DNA of 64,000 bases, taken from assembly GCF_020166105.1 (NCBI RefSeq), contig NZ_JAIUJY010000002.1:558001-622000 (forward strand), written 5' to 3'. Below, piece by piece: positions 40,963 through 49,427 of this stretch. Origin of the DNA: Blastococcus sp. LR1. Its GTDB lineage: Bacteria; Actinomycetota; Actinomycetes; Mycobacteriales; Geodermatophilaceae. Position 1 is the first letter of the stretch. Each line of letters starts with the position of its first letter. The position numbers and the translations under genes were made by a program. A model generated the notes under the pieces. It had not been told where the DNA came from. It did not search any database and was given only the letters and a program-made list of their open reading frames with translations.

Positions 40963-41486
40963 CGCTTCCTCCCCCGGGTCGGCGGGAGGTCGATGTCGTC
41001 GGAGGCGATGCCGGAGTAGTACCGGGCCAGGCCGCGCTCGATGTCGTTGTCGGCGGCGAAGGTGTCGTCGTGCATCGCCGGGCGGTCCTCGGGGGCGAGG
41101 TCGTCGGGGTCGATGTCGTCGGCGTCGGTGTCCGACCGGCTCGCCACCCGGCGGTCCTCCTCGTCGACCTCGATCACCTCCTGGCGGACCAGCCGCCAGG
41201 ACCGGTAGATGATCGCCAGCACGAAGGCGGCGATCCCGAAGGTGATGACGATCGCGGTGAGGATCAGCGCCTGCGGCAGCGGATCGCTCATCTCCTCGGC
41301 CTCGGCGTAGCCGAGGATCGGCGCCAGGCCGGACGGCCCGCCGGCCGACAGCAGGAGCAGGTTGGTGGCGTTGCCCAGCAGCAGGAAGCCCAGGAGCACC
41401 CGGGTGAGACTGCGGTCGAGCAGCAGGTAGACGCCGGCGGTGTAGAGCACGCCGATCACCACCGGCAGGACGACGGTCGGGGTCAT
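40959..41486 (-). CDS. mnhC: Mrp Na+/H+ antiporter subunit C
   Basis: A 175-residue NuoK-like subunit. Three membrane segments (VVLPVVIGVLYTAGVYLLL, LLGFLLLGNATNLLLLSAGG, ALILTAIVITFGIAAFVLAI) are followed by a ~65-residue acidic tail (SRSDTDADDIDPDDLAPEDR), longer than in the ~115-residue MnhC of Bacillus. ATG 41486 overlaps the mnhA stop; an upstream frame extension is an artefact running through mnhA. Confidence 0.92.
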   Translation of the reverse strand: MTPTVVLPVVIGVLYTAGVYLLLDRSLTRVLLGFLLLGNATNLLLLSAGGPSGLAPILGYAEAEEMSDPLPQALILTAIVITFGIAAFVLAIIYRSWRLVRQEVIEVDEEDRRVASRSDTDADDIDPDDLAPEDRPAMHDDTFAADNDIERGLARYYSGIASDDIDLPPTRGRKR

Positions 41487-44368
41487 CGGACGATCACCTC
41501 TCCGGGAGCGGCGTCGATCGGGTCGTCCTCGTCGACCTGGCGGTCGAGCTCCGCGCCGAGGCTCCGCAGGATGTCGAGCACCAGGCCCACCACGATCAGG
41601 TAGACGCCGATGTCGAAGAACAGCGACGTCACCAGCTTCACGTCGCCGAGCACCGGCAGCGTCGTCTCCAGGATCGCCGTCTGCAGGACGTCGGCACCGA
41701 GCAGCAGCCCGACGACACCCGTCGTCCCGGAGAACAGCAGCCCGACCCCGAGCAGCAGGCCCGGATCGACCGGCGCGGCCTCGCCCAGCTCGTACCGGCC
41801 ACCGGCCAGGTAGCGCAGCACCAGCGCGAGACCTGCCACGAGGCCGCCCGCGAATCCGCCGCCCGGCTCGTTGTGCCCGCTGAACAGCAGGAACACCGAG
41901 AAGACCAGGATCGTGTGGAAGAGGACCCGGGTGATCACCTCGAGGATCACCGACCGCCGCTCCGGCGCCAGCGTGGCCGTGGCGGCCAGCCACTGCCCGC
42001 GGGGCGCCCGCCAGGAGCTGCGCTCCTGCCGCGCCAGCTGGACGGGGTCCAGGCGGTCGACGACGCCGGTCCGCCGCCGCAGGAACACCAGGCTGGCCAC
42101 GCCGGTGGCGGCGACGACGACGAGCGAGAGCTCACCCAGGGTGTCCCAGGCGCGGATGTCCACCAGCGTCACGTTGACGATGTTCTGACCGCCGCCGAAG
42201 TCGTAGGCCGCCTCGGGATAGTCCACGGACACCGGCGTCGCGGTGCGCGCGCTCATCACCACCGCGCCGGCCGCGGCCATCAGCGCACCGATCCCGACGG
42301 CGATGACCCCCCGGCCCAGCCGCTCGCGGGGACGGTGCCGCTCGGTGATGTCCTTGGGCAGCTTGCGCAGCACCAGCACGAAGACGACCAGGGTCAGCGT
42401 CTCCACGAGGAACTGGGTGAGCGCCAGGTCCGGGGCGCCCTGCAGGGCGAAGAGCACCGCGAGGCCGTAGCCGGTCACGCCCACGACCAGGACCGCCGAG
42501 AGCCGCTGCCGGATCCGCAGCGCCAGGAACGCGGCGATGATCACGACCGCTCCGACCAGCGCCTGGACGGGGGTGTCCCACGCCCGCCACTGGTCCGGCC
42601 ACGGCGCCCGGAAGAGCAGCACCGAGCCGGGCAGCGCCAGCACGACGACGAGGATCGTGCCGAGGTAGGCCGGCAGCGAGCCGCGCTGGGTGGTGCCGGT
42701 GACCAGGACGGCGATCCGGTCGAGCGCCTGCAGGGTGTTCCAGTACCCCTCGTCGGCGGAGGCGCCGACGGCGAGCCTGCGCTGGAACCGGAAGACCGGG
42801 GCCCGGGCGACGAAGAGCAGCGCACCGCCGACGACCGTCACCGCCGACAGCAGCAGGGCCGGCTGCAGGCCGTGCCACAGCGCCAGCTTCTCGGCCTTCT
42901 CGGCCACCGGCGCGAGCGTGTCGGCGTAGCTCGCGACCAGCGGCTCCAGCAGCGGGCTGAACGGGCCGGCGAGCAGGCCGACGAGGGCCAGGACGGCGGG
43001 CGCGGCCAGGAACAGGGCGCTCGGCGGGTGGACCAGCTCAGCCGGCTCGGTCTCCGCCAGGTCCGGCTTGCGGGCGAAGGCGCCCCAGACGAAGCGCGCC
43101 GTGTAGGCCGCCGTGAGCACCGACCCGAGCACCAGGCCGGTGAGCACCGCGAGCGCGGCCGTGCGGTCGGGCAGCCCGCCGTCCAGCAGCGCGGTGAACG
43201 CCGCCTCCTTGCCGACGAAGCCCAGCAGCGGGGGCAGGCCGGCCATGGAGGCGGCGGCCAGCGTGCCGATGACGGCGAGCACCGGCAACCGCCGGCCGAG
43301 ACCGGAGAGCCGGCGCAGGTCGCGCACACCGGTCGCGTGGTCGATGACGCCGACGGTGAGGAAGAGGGTGGACTTGAACAGCGCGTGGGCGAGCGTCATC
43401 GCCAGGCCGGCTGCGGCCAGCTCCCGGCTGCCCGCGCCGACGAGCACCATCAGGAAGCCCAGCTGGCTCACCGTGCCGAAGGCCAGCAACAGCTTGAGGT
43501 CGTTCTGCCGCAGCGCGCGGTAGCCCCCGACCAGCATCGTGGCCAGGCCCAGCCCGATGACCACCGGCCGCCAGCCCGGCACGTCGGCGAAGCCGGGCGC
43601 CAGCCGGGCCACCAGGTAGATGCCGGCCTTCACCATGGCCGCGGCGTGCAGGTAGGCGCTGACCGGCGTGGGGGCCTCCATCGCGGCCGGCAACCAGAAG
43701 TGGAACGGGATCATCGCCGACTTCGTCACCGCGCCGGCGAGGACCAGCATCGTCCCGGCCACGAGCAGCGGGCCGCTGCCCGGATCGGCGACGACCTCCG
43801 ACAGCAGATAACTGCCACTCGTCTCGCCCAGCATGATCAGGCCGATCAGCATCGCCAGCCCACCGGCAGTGGTGAGGATCAGCGCCTGGCTCGCCGCGCG
43901 GCGGGCGGCCAGCTTGGTGCCCGCGCCACCGATGAGCAGGTAGGAGAAGACGGTGGTGAGCTCCCAGAACACGTACAGCAGCAGCAGGTCGTCGGCGAGG
44001 ACGAGCCCGAGCATCGAGCCGGCAAAGGCGGTGAGGGTGCCCGCGAACCGGGCGGTCCCCTCGTCGTCCGGTTCGAAGTAGCGCGCGCAGTAGAGCAGCA
44101 CCAGCGCCCCGACGCCGGTGACCAGGAGCGCGAAGGTCAGCGAGAGCGCGTCCAGCCGGAGCGCGATCTCGAGGTCGAGCTGCGGAACCCAGGGCACGGT
44201 CTCCTGCAGCGCACCGCCGTCGGTGATGCGGCCGAGCCGGCTCAGCACCCACCCGAAGGCGGCGGCCGGCACCAGGGCGAGCACGAGGAGGGCGTTCCGG
44301 CCCCACCACCGCAGCAGGACCGGTGCCAGCACGGCCGCGACCAGGTGGAGGAGCAGGAGTGCGAGCAC
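41483..44368 (-). CDS. mnhA: Mrp Na+/H+ antiporter subunit A fused to subunit B
   Basis: A 961-residue large subunit. Residues ~1-560 are NuoL-like (FWELTTVFSYLLIGG; MIPFHFWLPAAMEAPTPVSAYLHAA; LRQNDLKLLLAFGTVSQLGFL). Residues ~590-750 are the MrpA-specific DUF4040/NuoJ-like region (GAPDLALTQFLVETLTLVVFVLVL). The C-terminal ~140 residues (HTILVFSVFLLFSGHNEPGGGFAGGL onward) are MnhB, so no separate mnhB exists. The operon therefore encodes all seven functions in six genes, expelling Na+ in exchange for H+. GTG 44368. Confidence 0.93.
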   Translation of the reverse strand: MLALLLLHLVAAVLAPVLLRWWGRNALLVLALVPAAAFGWVLSRLGRITDGGALQETVPWVPQLDLEIALRLDALSLTFALLVTGVGALVLLYCARYFEPDDEGTARFAGTLTAFAGSMLGLVLADDLLLLYVFWELTTVFSYLLIGGAGTKLAARRAASQALILTTAGGLAMLIGLIMLGETSGSYLLSEVVADPGSGPLLVAGTMLVLAGAVTKSAMIPFHFWLPAAMEAPTPVSAYLHAAAMVKAGIYLVARLAPGFADVPGWRPVVIGLGLATMLVGGYRALRQNDLKLLLAFGTVSQLGFLMVLVGAGSRELAAAGLAMTLAHALFKSTLFLTVGVIDHATGVRDLRRLSGLGRRLPVLAVIGTLAAASMAGLPPLLGFVGKEAAFTALLDGGLPDRTAALAVLTGLVLGSVLTAAYTARFVWGAFARKPDLAETEPAELVHPPSALFLAAPAVLALVGLLAGPFSPLLEPLVASYADTLAPVAEKAEKLALWHGLQPALLLSAVTVVGGALLFVARAPVFRFQRRLAVGASADEGYWNTLQALDRIAVLVTGTTQRGSLPAYLGTILVVVLALPGSVLLFRAPWPDQWRAWDTPVQALVGAVVIIAAFLALRIRQRLSAVLVVGVTGYGLAVLFALQGAPDLALTQFLVETLTLVVFVLVLRKLPKDITERHRPRERLGRGVIAVGIGALMAAAGAVVMSARTATPVSVDYPEAAYDFGGGQNIVNVTLVDIRAWDTLGELSLVVVAATGVASLVFLRRRTGVVDRLDPVQLARQERSSWRAPRGQWLAATATLAPERRSVILEVITRVLFHTILVFSVFLLFSGHNEPGGGFAGGLVAGLALVLRYLAGGRYELGEAAPVDPGLLLGVGLLFSGTTGVVGLLLGADVLQTAILETTLPVLGDVKLVTSLFFDIGVYLIVVGLVLDILRSLGAELDRQVDEDDPIDAAPGEVIVR

Positions 44369-44471
44369 GGGTCTCCGGGGAGTCGGTGGGGCTTCTCGGA
44401 CACCACAGACGTCGGGCGACGGCCGGCGGTGACGCCCAGACTACCGGGCCGCCCGGACCACCCCCGCCGCC

Positions 44472-44555
44472 GCGGAATGATCAGGAGACCTGATCATTCC
44501 GCGTCCTGGCTCACGGTCGACGGTGAGCCAGGACGACCGATGGTGAGCCAGGACG
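44472..44555. repeat. Compound palindromic array in the ABC-F/mnhA intergenic region
   Basis: Hairpin 1: GCGGAATGATCAGG (44472-44485) and its exact complement (44489-44502), loop AGA. Hairpin 2: GTCCTGGCTCAC (44503-44514) and its exact complement (44523-44534). A third copy of GTGAGCCAGGAC stands at 44543-44554 as a direct repeat. The array follows the ABC-F stop on the minus strand, so it can end that transcript before the mnhA promoter. The rest of 44369-44471 has no gene. Confidence 0.75.
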
Positions 44556-44566
44556 TCGGCGGGGGT

Positions 44567-46384
44567 TCAGCCCTCGGCGAGCTCGGACGCCGCCAGCCAG
44601 GCCTCCTCGACCTCGGCCTTCTCCGCCTGCAGCGCCTTGAGCTGCGCGTCGAGCTCGGCGGCCTTGCCGTAGTCGTTCGCGGCGGCCGCCAGCTGCTCGT
44701 GCAGCTTCTTCTCGTCGGCGTCCAGCTTGAGCATCCGGCGCTCGAGCTTGCTCGCCTCCTTCTTGGCCGCGCGCGACTCGGCGGCGGAGACGGCGGGGGC
44801 CGCGGTGGAGGGGGCCCCGACCGCGCGGTTGCCGCCGTCACCGGCCGAGGTGAGCGGCGCCCCGCCCGCGGCGCGGCGGCGCAGGTACTCGTCCACCCCA
44901 CCCGGCAGCTCGGCCAGCGAGCCGTCGCCGAGCAGCGCCACGACCTTGTCGCAGACGCGGTCGACGAAGTACCGGTCGTGGCTGACCACCAGCACCGTGC
45001 CGGGGAAGCTGTCGAGCAGGTCCTCCAGCGCGGTCAGGGTGTCGATGTCCAGGTCGTTGGTGGGCTCGTCGAGCACCAGGACGTTGGGCTCGGCCATGAG
45101 CAGGCGCAGCAGCTGCAGCCGGCGCCGCTCGCCGCCGGAGAGGTCGCCGACCGGCGTCCACTGCCGGTTGGCCGCGAAGCCGAACCGCTCGGCCAGCGTC
45201 GAGGCGGAGATCTCCTGGTTGCCGATCCGGGCCAGCCGGGCGACGTCCTGCACCGCCTCCAGCACGCGGGCCTTCGGGGGCAGCTCGGTGACGTGCTGCG
45301 AGAGGTAGGTCGGCGAGACGGTCTGGCCGACGACGATCGTGCCGGAGTCGGGCTTGGTCTCCCCCACCAGCAGCTTCAGCAGCGAGGTCTTGCCAGCACC
45401 GTTGACGCCGACGATGCCGATCCGGTCACCGGGCCCGACGTTCCAGGTCAGGTCCTTGAACAGCGTGCGCGGACCGTCGTCGGTGGGAACGGCGTAGTCG
45501 ACGTCCTCGACGTCGTAGACGGTCTTGCCGAGCCGCTTGGCGGCGAAGCCCTTGAGCGCCATCGAGTCGCGCGCCGGGGGCTCGTCGGCGATCAGCGCCT
45601 GGGCCGCCTCGATGCGGAACTTCGGCTTGCTGGTGCGGGCCGGCGGGCCGCGCCGCAGCCAGGCCAGCTCCTTGCGGACCAGGTTGAGGCGCCGCTCCTC
45701 GGTGACCGAGGCGATGCGGGAGCGCTCGGCCCGGGCCAGCGTGTAGGCGGAGTAGCCGCCGTCGTAGGAGTGCACGCTGCCGTCGGCGACCTCCCACGTG
45801 GTGGTGCAGACCTCGTCGAGGAACCACCGGTCGTGGGTGACGACCACCATGCCGCCCTGGCGGGCCTTCACGTACTCGGCCAGCCACGCGACGCCTTCGA
45901 CGTCGAGGTGGTTGGTCGGCTCGTCGAGGATCAGCAGGTCCAGCGGCCGGATGAGCTGGGCGGCCAGCGCGACGCGGCGGCGCTCGCCACCGGACATCGG
46001 GGCGACCGGGGCGTCGAGGCCGAGCCGGTCGAGCTCCAGCCCGGTGAGCACCGAGCGGACGGCGGGGTCGCCGGCCCACTCGTGCTCCGCGGCGAACATC
46101 GACGGCGGGAGGACGACGTCGCGCACCGTCGTCCCGGCCGGAAGCGTGCCGGACTGGTCGAGCACGCCCATCGCCATGTCGCCGCGGCGGGTGACCCGGC
46201 CGGAGTCGGGGTCGTCGGTGCCGGTCAGCAGCGAGAGCAGCGTGCTCTTGCCGCCGCCGTTGCGGCCGACGACGCCGATCCGCTCACCCGCGGCGACGCC
46301 GAGCGAGACGTCGTCGAGGATCACGGTGGTGCCGTGGGCCTTGGACACCCGCTCGAGGTTGACCAGGTTCAGGGGCGCGCTCAT
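44567..46384 (-). CDS. ABC-F family ATPase (ribosome-associated, Uup/EttA-like)
   Basis: A 605-residue soluble protein with two ABC domains and no membrane segment. P-loops are GRNGGGKST and GVNGAGKTS. Signatures MSGGERRRVALA and LSGGERRRLQLL and Walker B motifs LLILDEPTNHLD and VLVLDEPTNDLD are intact. The linker between domains (IASVTEERRLNLVRKELAWL...) is the ABC-F P-site tRNA-interaction region. A C-terminal coiled coil (AKKEASKLERRMLKLDADEK onward) resembles Uup. Probable role is relief of stalled translation. ATG 46384. Confidence 0.92.
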   Translation of the reverse strand: MSAPLNLVNLERVSKAHGTTVILDDVSLGVAAGERIGVVGRNGGGKSTLLSLLTGTDDPDSGRVTRRGDMAMGVLDQSGTLPAGTTVRDVVLPPSMFAAEHEWAGDPAVRSVLTGLELDRLGLDAPVAPMSGGERRRVALAAQLIRPLDLLILDEPTNHLDVEGVAWLAEYVKARQGGMVVVTHDRWFLDEVCTTTWEVADGSVHSYDGGYSAYTLARAERSRIASVTEERRLNLVRKELAWLRRGPPARTSKPKFRIEAAQALIADEPPARDSMALKGFAAKRLGKTVYDVEDVDYAVPTDDGPRTLFKDLTWNVGPGDRIGIVGVNGAGKTSLLKLLVGETKPDSGTIVVGQTVSPTYLSQHVTELPPKARVLEAVQDVARLARIGNQEISASTLAERFGFAANRQWTPVGDLSGGERRRLQLLRLLMAEPNVLVLDEPTNDLDIDTLTALEDLLDSFPGTVLVVSHDRYFVDRVCDKVVALLGDGSLAELPGGVDEYLRRRAAGGAPLTSAGDGGNRAVGAPSTAAPAVSAAESRAAKKEASKLERRMLKLDADEKKLHEQLAAAANDYGKAAELDAQLKALQAEKAEVEEAWLAASELAEG

Positions 46385-46392
46385 CGGCTGCT

Positions 46393-46421
46393 CGGATACG
46401 TCATGAGGCCCCCAGTATCCG
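46393..46421. promoter_or_regulatory. Inverted repeat upstream of the ABC-F gene
   Basis: CGGATAC (46393-46399) and GTATCCG (46415-46421) are perfect complements separated by 15 bases, just upstream of the ABC-F start on the minus strand. It could be an mRNA leader hairpin or an operator. ABC-F genes are often controlled by leader attenuation, but no leader peptide was identified. Confidence 0.3.
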
Positions 46422-46511
46422 ACGCCGCGGTTCCCGGGGGCGACGCCGGTGCCGAAGGGGCCCCGCATCCGGGGAATAGACAGCTGCGGAACGGGGCTGC
46501 AGCGGCAAGTG

Positions 46512-46525
46512 GTTGAAGGCTCAAC
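46512..46525 (+). promoter_or_regulatory. Palindrome GTTGA-N4-TCAAC before the pirin gene
   Basis: GTTGA (46512-46516) and TCAAC (46521-46525) form a perfect inverted repeat immediately before the GAGGAGG ribosome-binding site of the first pirin gene. TTGA-N4-TCAA is typical of MarR-family operators. No MarR gene lies nearby, so the regulator would act from elsewhere. Confidence 0.35.
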
Positions 46526-46537
46526 GAGGAGGCCGGC

Positions 46538-47569
46538 ATGCCCGCAGTGACAGTCGAGGACACCACCGCCCTGCCGCGGGTGCCCCTCCCTGAGCCCCGC
46601 ACCGTCCGCCGCCGCACCAGGTCGGTGACGACGGCGCCGTCGGGCTTCGAGGGCGAGGGCTTCCCGGTGCGCCGGGCGTTCGCCGGGGTGGACCTGCACG
46701 CCCTGGACCCGTTCATCCACATGGACCAGATGGGCGAGGTCGAGTACGCGCCGGGCGAGCCGAAGGGCACCAGCTGGCACCCGCACCGCGGCTTCGAGAC
46801 CGTCACCTACCTGATCGACGGCACCTTCGAGCACGCCGACTCCCACGGCGGCGGCGGCACGATCAGCAACGGGGACACCCAGTGGATGACCGCGGGAAGC
46901 GGCGTCCTGCACATCGAGCGCCCGCCGGAGCAGCTGGTGAGCAGCGGCGGCCTCTTCCACGGGCTGCAGCTGTGGGTGAACCTGCCCCGCGCCCAGAAGT
47001 GGGTGGAGCCGCGCTACCAGGACCTGCGGGCGAACTCCTCGGTCCTGCTGGCCAGCGCCGACGCCGGCGCCCTGCTGCGCGTGATCGCCGGCGACGTCGC
47101 CGGGCACACCGGCCCCGGCTCGACCTACACACCGATGGCGATGGTGCACGCGACGGTGTCCCCCGGCGCCACCCTCGACCTGCCGTGGCGGCCGGACTTC
47201 AACGCGCTGGTCTACGTCCTCTCCGGCGCCGGATCGGTGGGCATCGACGGCGCCCCCGTGCGCACCGGCCAGCTCGCGGTGCTGGGCCCCGGTGACACGG
47301 TGACGATCAACGGCGCCGTCCACCAGGAGTCGCGCACGCCGGCGCTGGACGTCGTCGTCCTCGGTGGCGCGCCGATCCGCGAGCCGATCGCCATGTACGG
47401 GCCGTTCGTGATGAACACCCGGCAGGAGGTGCAGGACGCCTTCGCCGACTTCTCCGCGGGGCGGCTGGGCACCGTGCCGGCACTCCGGGTCGGGTCGCCG
47501 GTTCCATCTTTCCGCCCGCCCACCGTCCCCCACAGCCACGTCCGGGGTCAGACTGGCCAGCAGGCGTGA
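46538..47569 (+). CDS. Pirin-family protein, first of a pair
   Basis: A 343-residue bicupin. The N-terminal cupin has the pirin metal motif HPHRGFETVTYLIDG (His, His near residues 81-83), a further His in FEHADSHG, and the Glu in VLHIERPPE. TAGSGVLHIE and the LQLWVNLPRAQK segment are family signatures. The C-terminal pirin_C domain runs from about 185. Members can act as quercetinases or redox-sensing coregulators. GAGGAGG precedes the ATG. Confidence 0.9.
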   Translation: MPAVTVEDTTALPRVPLPEPRTVRRRTRSVTTAPSGFEGEGFPVRRAFAGVDLHALDPFIHMDQMGEVEYAPGEPKGTSWHPHRGFETVTYLIDGTFEHADSHGGGGTISNGDTQWMTAGSGVLHIERPPEQLVSSGGLFHGLQLWVNLPRAQKWVEPRYQDLRANSSVLLASADAGALLRVIAGDVAGHTGPGSTYTPMAMVHATVSPGATLDLPWRPDFNALVYVLSGAGSVGIDGAPVRTGQLAVLGPGDTVTINGAVHQESRTPALDVVVLGGAPIREPIAMYGPFVMNTRQEVQDAFADFSAGRLGTVPALRVGSPVPSFRPPTVPHSHVRGQTGQQA

Positions 47570-47614
47570 GGCCCTGATGGCCGTTGTGGCCTCGCACGAG
47601 GCGGAGGACATCCC

Positions 47615-48583
47615 ATGAGCAACCTCGATCGCCGCCCCGCGGCCCGCCAACTCGGCGGCACGGAGCAGACCTCGACCGGTCCGGTGCTGGACCTGCTGCC
47701 CGCCAAGGAGGTGCTCCTGGGCGAGTCCACGCGGGTGCGCCGGCTGCTGCCCACCCTGGGCCGGCGGATGGTCGGCGCGTGGGTGTTCGTGGACCACTAC
47801 GGCCCCGACGACATCTCCACTGCTCCCGGCATGCAGGTGGCGCCGCATCCGCACACCGGCCTGCAGACCGTCTCCTGGCTGCTCGACGGCGAGGTGCACC
47901 ACCGCGACTCGCTCGGCAGCGACGCCATGGTCCGGCCGGGCGAGCTCGCCCTGATGACCGCCGGGCACGGCATCTCGCACTCCGAGCAGTCCCCGGCGAC
48001 GCACCCGCGCTTCCTGCACGGCGCGCAGCTGTGGGTCGCCCTGCCCGACGCCTCCCGCGAGGTGGCGCCGCACTTCGAGCACCACCACACGCTGCCCGGC
48101 TTCAGCTCCGACGGTGTGCGCAGCACGGTGCTCATGGGCACCTTCGCGGGCACCAGCTCACCCGGCCGTGCCTACACCCCGATCGTCGGCGCCGATCTCG
48201 ACCTCGCTTCGGGCGCCGACGTCGAGATCCCGCTCGAACCGGACTTCGAGTACGCGCTGCTGGCCTCCTCCGGGGTCGCCTCGATCGAGGACGTGCGGCT
48301 GGAGCGCGGCGCGATGCTCTACCTGGGCACCGGCCGGCGGACGCTGCGGCTCCGCGCCGCCGAGGCGGCCCGGCTGCTGCTGCTCGGCGGCGAACCGTTC
48401 GAGGAGCGCCTGGTGATGTGGTGGAACTTCGTCGGCCGCGCCGGTGAGGAGATCGCCGGCTACGCCGAGCAGTGGAACGCCGAGGACGCACGGTTCGGCA
48501 CCGTCGACGGCTACGACGGCGACCGGCTCTCCGCCCCGCCGCTGCCACCGGTGCCGCTGCTGGCCCGCGGCCGGGTCCGCTAG
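47615..48583 (+). CDS. Pirin-family protein, second of a pair
   Basis: A 322-residue paralogue, 46 bases downstream. The metal motif is APHPHTGLQTVSWLLDG, with GEVHHRDSLG and GHGISHSEQSP following; LWVALPDASR matches the family. The two pirins are divergent from one another, so this is not a recent tandem duplication. Its stop overlaps the stop of the convergent glyoxalase-fold gene (CTAG, 48580-48583). Confidence 0.9.
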   Translation: MSNLDRRPAARQLGGTEQTSTGPVLDLLPAKEVLLGESTRVRRLLPTLGRRMVGAWVFVDHYGPDDISTAPGMQVAPHPHTGLQTVSWLLDGEVHHRDSLGSDAMVRPGELALMTAGHGISHSEQSPATHPRFLHGAQLWVALPDASREVAPHFEHHHTLPGFSSDGVRSTVLMGTFAGTSSPGRAYTPIVGADLDLASGADVEIPLEPDFEYALLASSGVASIEDVRLERGAMLYLGTGRRTLRLRAAEAARLLLLGGEPFEERLVMWWNFVGRAGEEIAGYAEQWNAEDARFGTVDGYDGDRLSAPPLPPVPLLARGRVR

Positions 48584-49347
48584 CTGCCCTCGGCCGCCGA
48601 GGTCTCCATGATCGAGAACACCGCATCCCAGGGGTCCTGGAGCACCGCGAACCGGCCGTAGGGGCTGTCCATCGGCCCCACCGTCACGGTGCCGCCGCGT
48701 TCCGCGACCCGGGCCACCGTGTCGTCGGCCGACGCCACCGCGAAGCAGACCGACCAGCCCGCCGGCCCACCGGTGGAGAGCCCGCCGAGACCGCCGAGCG
48801 GGTCGCCGGTCGTGGCGAAGGTGCTGTAGTCCATCTCCGCGTCCACCGGCTCGAAGCGGAAGCCGAAGACGGTGCCGTAGAACGCCCGGGCCTGCTCGGT
48901 GTCGGCCACGGCCACCTCGTTCCACACCAGCGAGCCCGGCTCGTTGTACCGGCGGACACCGGTGTGCTCGCCGGACTGCCACAGCCCGAACCCGTTGCCC
49001 TGCGGGTCGATGGCGATCGTCATGGTGCCGAGCGCGCCGATCTGCATCGGCTCCACCATGACCGTGCCGCCCGCCTCCCGGATCGCGGCGACCGTGGCCT
49101 GCGAGTCGTCGGTGGCGAAGTAGGTGGTCCAGCCGTTGGGCTGATCGGCGTCCATGCTCGGACCGAAGCCCGCCACCGGTTCACCGCCGAGCAGCGCGTT
49201 CAGGTAGCCGCCGTACTCGGCATCGCCGTCGGTGAAGCTCCAGCCGAGCAGGTCGGCGTAGAAGGCCTGCGCGGCCGGCATGTCGCCGGCGCCGTAGTCG
49301 ATCCAGCACGGCGTTCCGGCCGGCCAGGGAGTGGTTCGAGTGGGCAT
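48580..49347 (-). CDS. VOC-family protein with two glyoxalase/bleomycin-resistance domains
   Basis: A 255-residue soluble protein with two VOC modules of about 125 residues. The first begins PCWIDYGAGDMPAAQAFYADLLGW and the second LVWNEVAVADTEQARAFYGTVFGF. Each ends with an acidic metal-side residue region (DPQGNGFGLW; DPWDAVFSIM). Similar double-domain proteins include the Streptomyces CFP30-like group; their substrates are unknown. ATG 49347 follows GAGGAGGACCCC. The upstream extension in frame is antisense to the neighbour and was rejected. Confidence 0.85.
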   Translation of the reverse strand: MPTRTTPWPAGTPCWIDYGAGDMPAAQAFYADLLGWSFTDGDAEYGGYLNALLGGEPVAGFGPSMDADQPNGWTTYFATDDSQATVAAIREAGGTVMVEPMQIGALGTMTIAIDPQGNGFGLWQSGEHTGVRRYNEPGSLVWNEVAVADTEQARAFYGTVFGFRFEPVDAEMDYSTFATTGDPLGGLGGLSTGGPAGWSVCFAVASADDTVARVAERGGTVTVGPMDSPYGRFAVLQDPWDAVFSIMETSAAEGS

Positions 49348-49427
49348 GGGGTCCTCCTCGTCGAGGTCTGCGGAGGACCACCGTGGCACCGACCACCGAC
49401 AGTTCCCAGGGGTCGCCCTCCGCCGCG

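Noticed and set aside
41873-46516. A very long open frame on the plus strand opposite the mnh operon and ABC-F gene
   Set aside because: It is Gln/Arg/His/Gly-rich low-complexity sequence produced by high GC in the complementary frame. The minus strand encodes recognisable MnhA, repeat elements and an ABC-F protein there.
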